Source of the DNA: DALYLB01 sp046154695 | Lineage (GTDB): Bacteria > Acidobacteriota > Blastocatellia > RBC074 | Reading direction: 5' to 3' | Assembly (NCBI GenBank): GCA_046154695.1 | Contig: JBJXFI010000436.1 | Span: 1-14,712 of the forward strand | DNA: 14,712 nucleotides | Shown: positions 8,166 through 14,647 of the stretch, in pieces | How the letters are laid out: each line of letters starts with the position of its first letter | Position numbering within the stretch: position 1 is the first letter of the stretch | The notes under the pieces: generated by a model | Seen by the model: only the letters and a program-made list of their open reading frames with translations | What the model was told of the DNA's origin: nothing | Databases searched by the model: none | Position numbers and translations under genes: made by a program

Positions 8166-8615
8166 ATGAAGCAGGGAACGATTCTGCTGGTCGAGGATAA
8201 TGTCGATGATGTTGAACTTGCGCTGCGGGCATTCGATCGAAATCGCGTTGAAAATGAGATTATTGTCGCCTGGGACGGAGTGGAGGCGCTCGACTATCTG
8301 TTCGGAACGGGCAAATATGCCGGAAGGAACGCCCATGATCTTCCGATCGTCGTTCTCCTGGACTTGAAATTGCCGAAATTGGCGGGTGTGGAGGTGCTGA
8401 AGCGAATTCGCGCCAATGAACTGACCCGCTTCCTGCCCGTCGTGATTCTCTCCACGTCGCAGGCCGAGCCGGACGTTACGGAGAGCTACCTGCGCGGCGC
8501 CAACGGCTACATCGCCAAACCGATGAGTTATGAGCGATTTGCGGAGGTGATCCGGCACTTCGCGGGATACTGGTTGGGCGTGAACGAATCCATTCCCAAA
8601 TCTGGAAAGCAATAG
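8166..8615 (+). CDS. Stand-alone response regulator receiver (Rcp1/CheY-like)
   Basis: A 149-residue protein made of a single receiver domain with no output domain. Key residues are all present: acidic pair E10 and D11 (LLVEDN), phospho-acceptor D66 in LLDLKLP, switch S96 in ILSTS, and K118 in IAKPM. The insertion between beta2 and the phosphorylation site (DYLFGTGKYAGRNAHDLP) and the VEDNVDDVELALRAF start are typical of the Rcp1 group that partners PAS/GAF or phytochrome-like kinases. GAGG at 8156-8159 lies 6 nt before ATG 8166. It follows the membrane kinase and is 1 nt before the next gene, so it is probably phosphorylated by H555 of the first kinase and passes the signal by protein contact. 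Confidence 0.93.
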   Translation: MKQGTILLVEDNVDDVELALRAFDRNRVENEIIVAWDGVEALDYLFGTGKYAGRNAHDLPIVVLLDLKLPKLAGVEVLKRIRANELTRFLPVVILSTSQAEPDVTESYLRGANGYIAKPMSYERFAEVIRHFAGYWLGVNESIPKSGKQ

Positions 8616-8616
8616 T

Positions 8617-9687
8617 ATGGGAAAGCCATTACGAGTATTGATCGTTGAAGACATGGAGGATGACGAACTGCTGCTGCTCATGCGGCTGGAGCAGGACGGA
8701 TATGACGTCATCTCGACGCGTGTGGAGACCGGCGACGATTTTGTCGCGGCCCTGAAGCAGCGGGAATGGGATATTGTCATCGCCGACTATCATCTGCCGG
8801 GGTTCGACGCCCCGTCCGCCTTGCGGCTGCTGCAAGCGCAGGACATCGATCTGCCCTTTCTGATCATGTCGGGCGCCGTCGGGGAGCAGGCGGCGGTCGA
8901 GGCGATGAAGGCCGGGGCGCATGATTACATTATGAAGGACAGTCCCGCGCGGCTGATCCCGGCGATCGATCGGGAGCTTCGCGAGGCCACGATACGCAGG
9001 GAACGCCGGAAGGCCGAACGCGAGCTGAAGGAATCTTATGAGCGAATCCGCCTGCTGGCCGCGCATTTGCAATCGGTTCGCGAGGAGGAGCGAAAACGCA
9101 TCTCCCGGGATGTTCATGACGAGCTCGGCGGCATGCTGACGGGATTGAAGATCGATATTCAGCGGCTGGCGTCGGAATTGGCCAAGGTCTCGCCTCCGCT
9201 TGGATCCCGCGCCTGCGAGATGCTCGGAATCGTTGATGAGATGGTGCAGACCGTTCGCCGCATCGCGACGGACCTTCGGCCGGGCGTGCTCGACAACCTG
9301 GGCATCTCGGCCGCGATCGAATGGCAGGCCAGGGATTTTCAGTCGCGCACCAAGATTTATTGTGAATTGACGGCCCCATTTGAGAATGTCCAGCTGGATA
9401 ACGATCGTTCGACGGCCGTGTTTCGGATCTTTCAGGAGGCGCTGACCAACATCGCCCGCCATGCCCGGGCCACCCGCGTGACGATCAGTCTGAGCACGAA
9501 AAACGGCAACCTGCTGTTGAAGGTGCAGGATAATGGCAGAGGCATCACCGAGAACGAGCAGAATAACTCCAAATCCCTCGGCCTGCTGGGGATGCGCGAG
9601 CGCGCATCCGTGATCGGGGGGAGCCTGGAGATCGCCGGCGCCCCGTTTCGTGGAACGCTGCTGACGCTCGAGATGCCGGTGAAATGA
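8617..9687 (+). CDS. Receiver-histidine kinase fusion (NarX/DegS-type HisKA_3)
   Basis: A 356-residue cytosolic protein. Residues 1-120 form a receiver: acidic residues E11 and D12, phospho-acceptor D57 in ADYHLPG, and K107 in YIMKDSP. A coiled coil (about 120-155) leads to a HisKA_3 dimerisation domain whose motif EEERKRISRDVHDELGG places the phospho-acceptor at H167. The ATPase domain has an N-box FQEALTNIARHA, DNGRGI, and LGLLGMRERA, as in NarX/DegS-type kinases. A receiver as the input domain suggests that this kinase is controlled by phosphate from another kinase, plausibly the membrane kinase upstream. Kinases of this type normally phosphorylate a NarL-type regulator with a LuxR helix-turn-helix, but none is in the window. 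The start lies 1 nt after the previous stop, with GGAAAG about 8 nt upstream. Confidence 0.92.
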   Translation: MGKPLRVLIVEDMEDDELLLLMRLEQDGYDVISTRVETGDDFVAALKQREWDIVIADYHLPGFDAPSALRLLQAQDIDLPFLIMSGAVGEQAAVEAMKAGAHDYIMKDSPARLIPAIDRELREATIRRERRKAERELKESYERIRLLAAHLQSVREEERKRISRDVHDELGGMLTGLKIDIQRLASELAKVSPPLGSRACEMLGIVDEMVQTVRRIATDLRPGVLDNLGISAAIEWQARDFQSRTKIYCELTAPFENVQLDNDRSTAVFRIFQEALTNIARHARATRVTISLSTKNGNLLLKVQDNGRGITENEQNNSKSLGLLGMRERASVIGGSLEIAGAPFRGTLLTLEMPVK

Positions 9688-9716
9688 ACCCCACGTGAGG
9701 AAAGGAGATCGGAACC

Positions 9717-10985
9717 ATGATCGGAATCGGGGATCGCGAGAGGGTCATCACGGAGGCGGAGGCCTTCGATCTGATGGCCGCGGGCCTGGAGCAGGCCCGC
9801 CTCGAAGGGAAGCGCGTGGTCGTCATCATTCCCGATGCGACGCGCACCGCGCCCATCCCGATGATGTTCCGGCTCTTTCATGAACTGTTGATCGACCGCG
9901 TCGCCGCGCTCGATTTTCTCATCGCGCTCGGTACGCACCAGCCGATGAGCGAGGAGGCGATCAACAGGCATCTCGGCGTCAGCGCCGGGGAGCGCGGCGG
10001 AAAATATTCCCGCGTGAAGGTCTTCAATCATCGATGGGATGTGCCCGAGCAACTGGTGTCGCTCGGCGTGATCACGGAGGAGGAGATCGCTCAGATCACC
10101 GGCGGACTGTTGCGCCAGTCCGTCGAGGTGCGGCTCAACCGGCTGGTCCTCGATTACGATCAGATCATCATCTGCGGCCCGACCTTTCCGCACGAAGTCG
10201 TCGGATTCTCCGGCGGCAACAAGTACTTCTTCCCCGGCATCAGCGGCGCCGAAGTGATCAACTTCTCCCACTGGCTGGGCGCCGTCATCACCAGCTATGA
10301 GGTCATCGGAACGAAGTACACGCCCGTGCGCCGCGTGATCGACCGCGCCGCGTCCTTTATCGACAGGCCGAAGCTCTGCTTCAGTCTCGTCGTCAAGGGA
10401 AACGCCCTCGCCGGCCTCTATATCGGTTCTCCCGAAGAGGCCTGGGAGGCCGCGTCGCAGCTCTCCTCGCAACTCCACATTCAATGGATCGAGAAGCCCT
10501 ACAATCGCGTCCTCTCCGTCATGCCGGCCCTCTATGACGATCTGTGGACCGCCTCGAAGGGGATGTACAAGCTCGAACCCGCGATCGAGGACGGGGGAGA
10601 GGTCATCATCTACGCGCCGCACATCGACGAGATCAGCTATACCCACGGCCGCGTCATCGACGAGATCGGTTATCACGTCCGCGACTACTTCATGACGCAG
10701 TGGGACCGGTTCCGCCACCATCCCTGGGGCGTCCTCGCTCACAGCACCCATCTGCGAGGAATCGGAACCTATGACCTCGCGACCGGCGTCGAGTCGCCCC
10801 GCATCCGGGTCACCCTCGCCACCCGCATCCCGCGGGAACGCTGCGAACGCGTCAACCTCGGCTACCTCGATCCCGACGCGATCCGAATCGAGGACTGGAT
10901 CGGCCGCGAAGACGAGGGGCTTCTCTATGTCCCCAAGGCGGGAGAGATGCTCTATCGCGTCAAACCCCGGGCCGTTGCGGCGTAG
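9717..10985 (+). CDS. LarA-superfamily nickel-pincer 2-hydroxyacid racemase/epimerase
   Basis: A 422-residue protein, the usual LarA length. LarA enzymes use a nickel-pincer nucleotide (NPN) cofactor to invert a 2-hydroxyacid by hydride transfer. Residues aligning by spacing with those of Lactobacillus LarA are D40 and R43 (DATR), H74 (LGTHQP), H159 (FPHEVVGFSGG), K169 (the covalent cofactor lysine, GGNKYFFPG) and H185 (NFSHW, nickel ligand). The H-K-H spacing of 10 and 16 residues matches exactly, so an active enzyme is likely. The segment between H74 and H159 is about 19 residues longer than I recall for LarA, which may alter the substrate. AAGGAG lies 9 nt before the start. It is 29 nt behind the receiver-kinase gene and shares a cluster with uxaE and uxuB. 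Lactate, gluconate/mannonate or another hydroxyacid are all possible substrates. The cofactor genes larB, larC and larE are not here. Confidence 0.88.
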   Translation: MIGIGDRERVITEAEAFDLMAAGLEQARLEGKRVVVIIPDATRTAPIPMMFRLFHELLIDRVAALDFLIALGTHQPMSEEAINRHLGVSAGERGGKYSRVKVFNHRWDVPEQLVSLGVITEEEIAQITGGLLRQSVEVRLNRLVLDYDQIIICGPTFPHEVVGFSGGNKYFFPGISGAEVINFSHWLGAVITSYEVIGTKYTPVRRVIDRAASFIDRPKLCFSLVVKGNALAGLYIGSPEEAWEAASQLSSQLHIQWIEKPYNRVLSVMPALYDDLWTASKGMYKLEPAIEDGGEVIIYAPHIDEISYTHGRVIDEIGYHVRDYFMTQWDRFRHHPWGVLAHSTHLRGIGTYDLATGVESPRIRVTLATRIPRERCERVNLGYLDPDAIRIEDWIGREDEGLLYVPKAGEMLYRVKPRAVAA

Positions 10986-11814
10986 ACGCTCTCGCCTCGA
11001 CAAAACGCGGCCCGCGCGCCGCGTCGGATCGCTCCTACGATGCTCCGTCAGCCATTGGGGGCTTTCTATAAGCACACCATTAGCACATTAGCTTGAGAGG
11101 ATCCCTCCGCCGCCGGTAATTCATGGATTTATAATGCGCGCGTCCGGTTTCACTCGACAAATCTCCGGCCATCTCCAAACTACTGTAAGACGGGTCCTTA
11201 TGGGTAATTATAGGTGCGTCTCGGGTATTGATTACCGGGAGAGGGTAATGCTATAAGGCATACGAAGCTGATGAACAGCGAATGCCCGTTGCCGAGTGCG
11301 CGATCTGACAGAAGAAGAAAAGAAGATCAGCTGACGGCTGCTGCGAACCTCAAAGTTACTTCAAGGAGTAGCACTTTCGCCGCCTCCGTTATTCCCCACG
11401 AAACAACTCCCCGAACGGCGATTCCCCGACCTCGATCCATGTGCGCGACAGGCCGCGCCCCGACCCCCGATTTTCGCGCGGCCCCACTCAGTGCGCAACG
11501 CTCACATGCTGATCGCATGGTGGAAAATCCCGATGCGGCCGCCTCCCCGGGGGCCGCGTCTCACACTACCTTATCGGCAATGCCCCCGCCATAAGTTAAT
11601 CGAAACCGGTAAAAAAAATCATTTTTGGAAGGCTCGATGTTAGTAACACAAGCTGTGCTGACGCGAAGTGAACACATATGGCATGCCCGCGTTGGTTGGT
11701 GATGCTCGGGTTATCCCGCCGCGGCCGAACGCTCGACAAGGAGAACGGCCGCTAACTCAGGAAGTGAAAAAATGGTGCTGAGACTCGGTGAAATTATAGG
11801 ATGGGTGTTTTTTC
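10986..11814. other. 829-nt region without a convincing gene
   Basis: This gap separates the LarA gene from the flagellar block. It is less GC-rich in patches than its neighbours. It holds a 6-bp hairpin at 11005-11024 (ACGCGG/CCGCGT) soon after the LarA stop; a possible promoter TTGATT-N18-TATAAG at 11228-11257; a 9-bp stem with one G-U pair at 11532-11540 and 11552-11560; and an A/T-rich patch at 11611-11626. An open frame at 11271-11594 is rich in Pro, Ala, Arg and Ser, resembles no family and lacks a good ribosome binding site. No tRNA, tmRNA, SRP, RNase P or known riboswitch core was recognised. Confidence 0.5.
11228..11257 (+). promoter_or_regulatory. Weak candidate sigma-70 promoter in the long gap
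   Basis: TTGATT (11228-11233) and TATAAG (11252-11257) are 18 nt apart. If used, transcription would start near 11265 and leave a leader of about 550 nt before the sigma-54 activator gene, or drive an unrecognised RNA. The match is modest. Confidence 0.25.
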
Positions 11815-13272
11815 ATGGGAACCAGAATTCTATTCGTTGGGAACGATCGATCTGTCCAGAACCAACTTGATCAGTTAGCCGCGGGGTATCAATGGCAGCC
11901 GGAGTCGGCGGCGTCGGCCGAGGAGGCGATTGAAATGCTCTCCGAGCAGTCGTTCGACGCGCTGGTTGCGACGGTGGAGCTTCCGGGAATGTCGGGGCTG
12001 GAGCTGCTGGCGCAATGTCAGCGGCGGCGGCGGAATCCGATCACCGTCATCATTACCAAAGCCGGGACGATCGAGACGGCCGTCAACGCCATGAAGCTTG
12101 GCGCGACGGATGTCTTCACGGGGTCAGTTTCCCTTGCGTCGATCCGGGAGGCCATCGAAGACAACACGCGGCGCGCGCTTGGTTGGGGCCCGGGGGGGGA
12201 AGCAGGCGGCGGCGTTGCAGACGAATTCGTTGCGCGGTCGGGCAAATTGCGCCAACTGCTGGATCAGGTCGCCGCCATTGCGCCCTACAACGCAACGGTT
12301 CTGATTACCGGCGAATCGGGCACGGGAAAGGAGCTGGTTGCGCGCGCGGTCCACGAGCAAAGCCAGCGTCGCCGGCGGACCTTCGTCGCGCTCAATTGCG
12401 CCGCCATTCCAGATCAGCTGCTGGAAGACGAATTGTTCGGGCACGTCAAGGGGGCCTTCACGGGAGCCGTGAACTCGCGCGAAGGCCGGTTTGAGCTGGC
12501 CAACGGCGGGACGCTGTTTCTGGACGAGATCGGCGATATGAGTCTGTCCCTGCAGGCGAAGCTGCTGCGCGTGCTGCAGGAGCGCGAATTCGAAAAGCTC
12601 GGCTCGTCGCGCACCATCAAGGTCGATGTGCGCATCATTGCGGCCACCAGTTCGGACCTCGAACAGAAGATCAAGGACGGAACCTTCCGGCTGGACCTCT
12701 TTTACCGGCTGAATGTCATGCACCTTCGGCTGCCGCCGCTGCGCGAACGGCCGGAGGACGTGCTTCCGCTGGCGGAGCAGTTGCTGGCGCGGTTCTGCGC
12801 CAGCGTGGGGCTGCCGCAAAAGCGGCTGGACGAACAGGTGTTGAAGGCGCTCGCGTCGTACCACTGGCCGGGGAACGTGCGCCAGTTGCAGAACGCCATG
12901 GAGCGAGCGGCCGCGCTCTCGGGCGCGGCGACGACCATCGATCTGCCGGACCTGCCAGAGGAGATCCTCGAGTGCGCGGTCTTCAGCGACTCGCCCGGCA
13001 CTCCCTCCGATTTTCCAATGGACGCGGCATTGCTGCCGCGGCAGTCGCTTCCGCCGGAAGGCGTGAGCCTTGACGCGGTCGTGACCAACATCGAGCGCGA
13101 GCTTCTGCTGCGTTCGCTGAGCCAAACCGGCGGCAACAAGATGCAGGCGGCCAGGCTGCTGAGGATGAAGCGCACCACCTTTGTGGAGAAACTCAAACGG
13201 CTGCAGATCGAAGAGTTGAGCGATGAAATGATCACCGGTATGGCGTCGAAGGCGGACGGATACAGTCTGTAG
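11815..13272 (+). CDS. Sigma-54-dependent flagellar activator with degenerate receiver (FleQ/FlgR-like)
   Basis: A 485-residue bacterial enhancer-binding protein. Residues 1-120 have a receiver fold, but the functional residues are gone: the acidic pair is G9/N10, the phospho-acceptor position is T53 (VATVELPGMSG) and the conserved Lys is G103. The AAA+ domain (about 139-375) is complete: Walker A GESGTGKE (166-173), the sigma-54 contact loop GAFTGA (213-218), Walker B TLFLDEIGD (233-241), and arginine-finger region FRLDLFYRLN with R292 and R298. A Fis-type helix-turn-helix closes the protein (about 439-464, GGNKMQAARLLRMKRTTFVEKL). It is followed at 160 nt by flgB, with a sigma-54 promoter between, so it is most probably the activator of the rod operon. 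The loss of the phosphorylation site recalls FleQ/FlrA, which respond to other cues. The Shine-Dalgarno is weak (AGGATGGG, 11798-11805). Confidence 0.9.
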   Translation: MGTRILFVGNDRSVQNQLDQLAAGYQWQPESAASAEEAIEMLSEQSFDALVATVELPGMSGLELLAQCQRRRRNPITVIITKAGTIETAVNAMKLGATDVFTGSVSLASIREAIEDNTRRALGWGPGGEAGGGVADEFVARSGKLRQLLDQVAAIAPYNATVLITGESGTGKELVARAVHEQSQRRRRTFVALNCAAIPDQLLEDELFGHVKGAFTGAVNSREGRFELANGGTLFLDEIGDMSLSLQAKLLRVLQEREFEKLGSSRTIKVDVRIIAATSSDLEQKIKDGTFRLDLFYRLNVMHLRLPPLRERPEDVLPLAEQLLARFCASVGLPQKRLDEQVLKALASYHWPGNVRQLQNAMERAAALSGAATTIDLPDLPEEILECAVFSDSPGTPSDFPMDAALLPRQSLPPEGVSLDAVVTNIERELLLRSLSQTGGNKMQAARLLRMKRTTFVEKLKRLQIEELSDEMITGMASKADGYSL

Positions 13273-13284
13273 CTCCGCGGCGGT

Positions 13285-13298
13285 GTCAAAAAGCCGAC
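13285..13298. promoter_or_regulatory. Possible upstream activator site for the flgB promoter
   Basis: GTCAAAAAGCCGAC is a GTC-N8-GAC dyad 88 nt upstream of the -24 element, a normal distance for an enhancer site. It matches 10 of 14 positions of the FleQ box as I recall it (GTCAATAAATTGAC). One site with imperfect symmetry is weak evidence. Confidence 0.25.
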
Positions 13299-13385
13299 GT
13301 GAAACCGCCGAGGGGGCGACAGGGAGGCGGCCGGCGGCAAGCGTGGATCGGATGGAAAACAAGCTGTTTACACGCGGCCGATGCG

Positions 13386-13401
13386 GGGCACGGCAGTTGC
13401 A
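13386..13401 (+). promoter_or_regulatory. Sigma-54 (-24/-12) promoter of flgB-flgC-fliE
   Basis: GGGCACG-GCAG-TTGCA matches the consensus TGGCACG-N4-TTGCW at all but its first base. The GG (13387-13388) and GC (13399-13400) are exactly 10 nt apart. Transcription should start near 13412, about 20 nt before the flgB start codon. The gene directly upstream encodes a sigma-54 activator. Confidence 0.8.
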
Positions 13402-13431
13402 GCATTGGATCACGGCGCCGGGGAGGCGCGG

Positions 13432-13821
13432 ATGATTATGATTGAAATGGATCGCTTCGTTAATCTGCTTACCGATTACCTGGACGTTCAGAGCCGGCGC
13501 GCCGAGATCGTGGCCGGCAATCTGGCCAATGCCGACACGCCGGGCTTCAAGGCGATGGAACTCGATTTCAAGGAATACCTGCAAACGGCGGCGCAATACG
13601 CCGCCGGGCCGCAGACAGAGAATCTCTATTCGGCGCTGATGGAGACCCGGCCGCGGGCGGTCGAGCAGGAAGGGAACACCATCGGCATCGACGGCAATAC
13701 CGTGGACACGGGGCATGAGATGGCGACGCTGGCAAACGCCGGCGGCCAGTTCATGTTCGGCGCGCAGATGCTGCAGTCGCGGTTTCGGGCGATACGCGCC
13801 GCGATCAGGGAGGGTCGTTAA
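13432..13821 (+). CDS. flgB: Flagellar proximal rod protein FlgB
   Basis: A 129-residue rod subunit at the base of the flagellar axial structure, exported by the flagellar type III system. The N-terminal helix MDRFVNLLTDYLDVQSRR and the signature NLANADTPGFKAMELDFKEYL (about residues 33-53) are the classic rod-protein motif. The C-terminal helix TLANAGGQFMFGAQMLQSRFRAIRAAI matches the FlgB end that packs into the rod. I chose ATG 13432 because GGGAGG (from 13421) lies just upstream; starting at 13381 would place the sigma-54 promoter inside the coding region. In-frame ATGs at 13438 and 13447 are also possible. It is the first gene of the flgB-flgC-fliE set, with flgC 5 nt downstream. Confidence 0.94.
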   Translation: MIMIEMDRFVNLLTDYLDVQSRRAEIVAGNLANADTPGFKAMELDFKEYLQTAAQYAAGPQTENLYSALMETRPRAVEQEGNTIGIDGNTVDTGHEMATLANAGGQFMFGAQMLQSRFRAIRAAIREGR

Positions 13822-13826
13822 CCGTC

Positions 13827-14270
13827 ATGTCGCTTTTCAACGTATTCAGGATTTCGTCGCAGGGGATGACGGCGCAGCGGGAACGGCTGGAAGCCGCCGC
13901 GGCCAACCTTGCGAATGCCAATACCACGCGCACGGCGGAGGGCGGTCCGTATCGCCGCCGCGACATCGCGTTCGAGCCTGCGGCCGCGGACAGGGCCGGC
14001 TCCGATTTCGGCGGGAGCCTGTTCGATGAACAGCCCGAAGGCGTGCGGGCAAGCACTTATCTGGCGGACGCGGAGGATTCGGTCCGGCAATACCAGCCCG
14101 GCCATCCCGACGCCAACGCGGACGGGTATGTCGCGCTGCCGGATGTCAATTCGCTCGAAGAGACCGTGAACATACTGTCGGCGGCGCGGGCGTTCGAAGC
14201 CAACGCCACGGCATTCAATACGGCCAAGGAATTGGCGCGCGCCAGCCTCAGGCTCGGGGAGAACGGATGA
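13827..14270 (+). CDS. flgC: Flagellar proximal rod protein FlgC
   Basis: A 147-residue rod subunit that assembles next to FlgB. The N-terminal FNVFRISSQGMTAQRERLEA helix and the signature NLANANTTRTAEGGPYRRRD (about residues 27-46) are typical of FlgC. The C-terminal block GHPDANADGYVALPDVN followed by ETVNILSAARAFEANATAFNTAKELARASLRL is the conserved FlgC/FlgG-type end. The length is normal. The ribosome binding site is modest (GAGGG about 12 nt upstream), which suggests coupling to flgB translation 5 nt upstream. The stop overlaps the fliE start (ATGA), so translation of fliE is probably coupled as well. Confidence 0.96.
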   Translation: MSLFNVFRISSQGMTAQRERLEAAAANLANANTTRTAEGGPYRRRDIAFEPAAADRAGSDFGGSLFDEQPEGVRASTYLADAEDSVRQYQPGHPDANADGYVALPDVNSLEETVNILSAARAFEANATAFNTAKELARASLRLGENG

Positions 14271-14569
14271 TGATTGAAAAAATCGGCATCGCATCCGCGC
14301 CCGCCATTGGATCGGCATTGGACGCGGCGAAGACCGGCGCGCCGGCGGACGATTCGTTCGGCTCGCTGGTGCGAGGCGCATTCGAGGGGCTCGATCGCAG
14401 CCAGCGCGGGGCCGAGGCCGAGATCGCGCGCGCCGTCGCGGGCGAATCCCCCGACCTGCACAGCACGATCGTGGCGCTGCAGACGGCGGATCTGACCTTT
14501 CAACTGGCACTTCAGGTTCGCAACAAAGTGATCGGCGCTTACGAAGAGATCATGCGGATGCAGGTTTAA
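14267..14569 (+). CDS. fliE: Flagellar hook-basal body protein FliE
   Basis: A 100-residue helical protein that joins the MS ring (FliF) to the rod and is among the first exported rod components. The C-terminal block TIVALQTADLTFQLALQVRNKVIGAYEEIMRMQV is diagnostic for FliE; the first 45 residues are variable, as usual. Length fits the family. The ATG overlaps the flgC stop by 4 nt. ATG 14270 directly after is an equally possible start and would shorten the product by one residue. In many genomes fliF follows directly, but here 143 nt without a gene, containing a palindrome, run to the window edge. Confidence 0.95.
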   Translation: MMIEKIGIASAPAIGSALDAAKTGAPADDSFGSLVRGAFEGLDRSQRGAEAEIARAVAGESPDLHSTIVALQTADLTFQLALQVRNKVIGAYEEIMRMQV

Positions 14570-14647
14570 GCCCAATACTTTTCAAATAAGGCGGGGGAGC
14601 CCCGGCGCAAACAAGGAGTCGTTCGCGGATCAGGAAGTTGGCCACGA

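Noticed and set aside
11271..11594. 107-codon + strand frame in the long gap
   Set aside because: Composition is Pro/Ala/Arg/Ser rich, there is no good ribosome binding site and no family match, and the overlapping minus frame is no better.
11679..11694. Sigma-54-like TGGCATG before the activator gene
   Set aside because: The GG and downstream TTGG do not have the required GG-N10-GC spacing.
13359..13384. Sigma-28-like site (ACAAGCTG-N11-GCCGATGC) overlapping the flgB promoter region
   Set aside because: The -10 part fits 6 of 8 bases but the -35 part only about half; the sigma-54 element is much better and is at the right distance.
13381..13431. Upstream ATG start for flgB at 13381
   Set aside because: It would put the sigma-54 promoter inside the coding region and add 17 residues unlike FlgB; ATG 13432 has a good ribosome binding site.
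12124..13716. Long minus-strand open frame opposite the sigma-54 activator and flgB
   Set aside because: Shadow of well-supported + strand genes with no domain signature.
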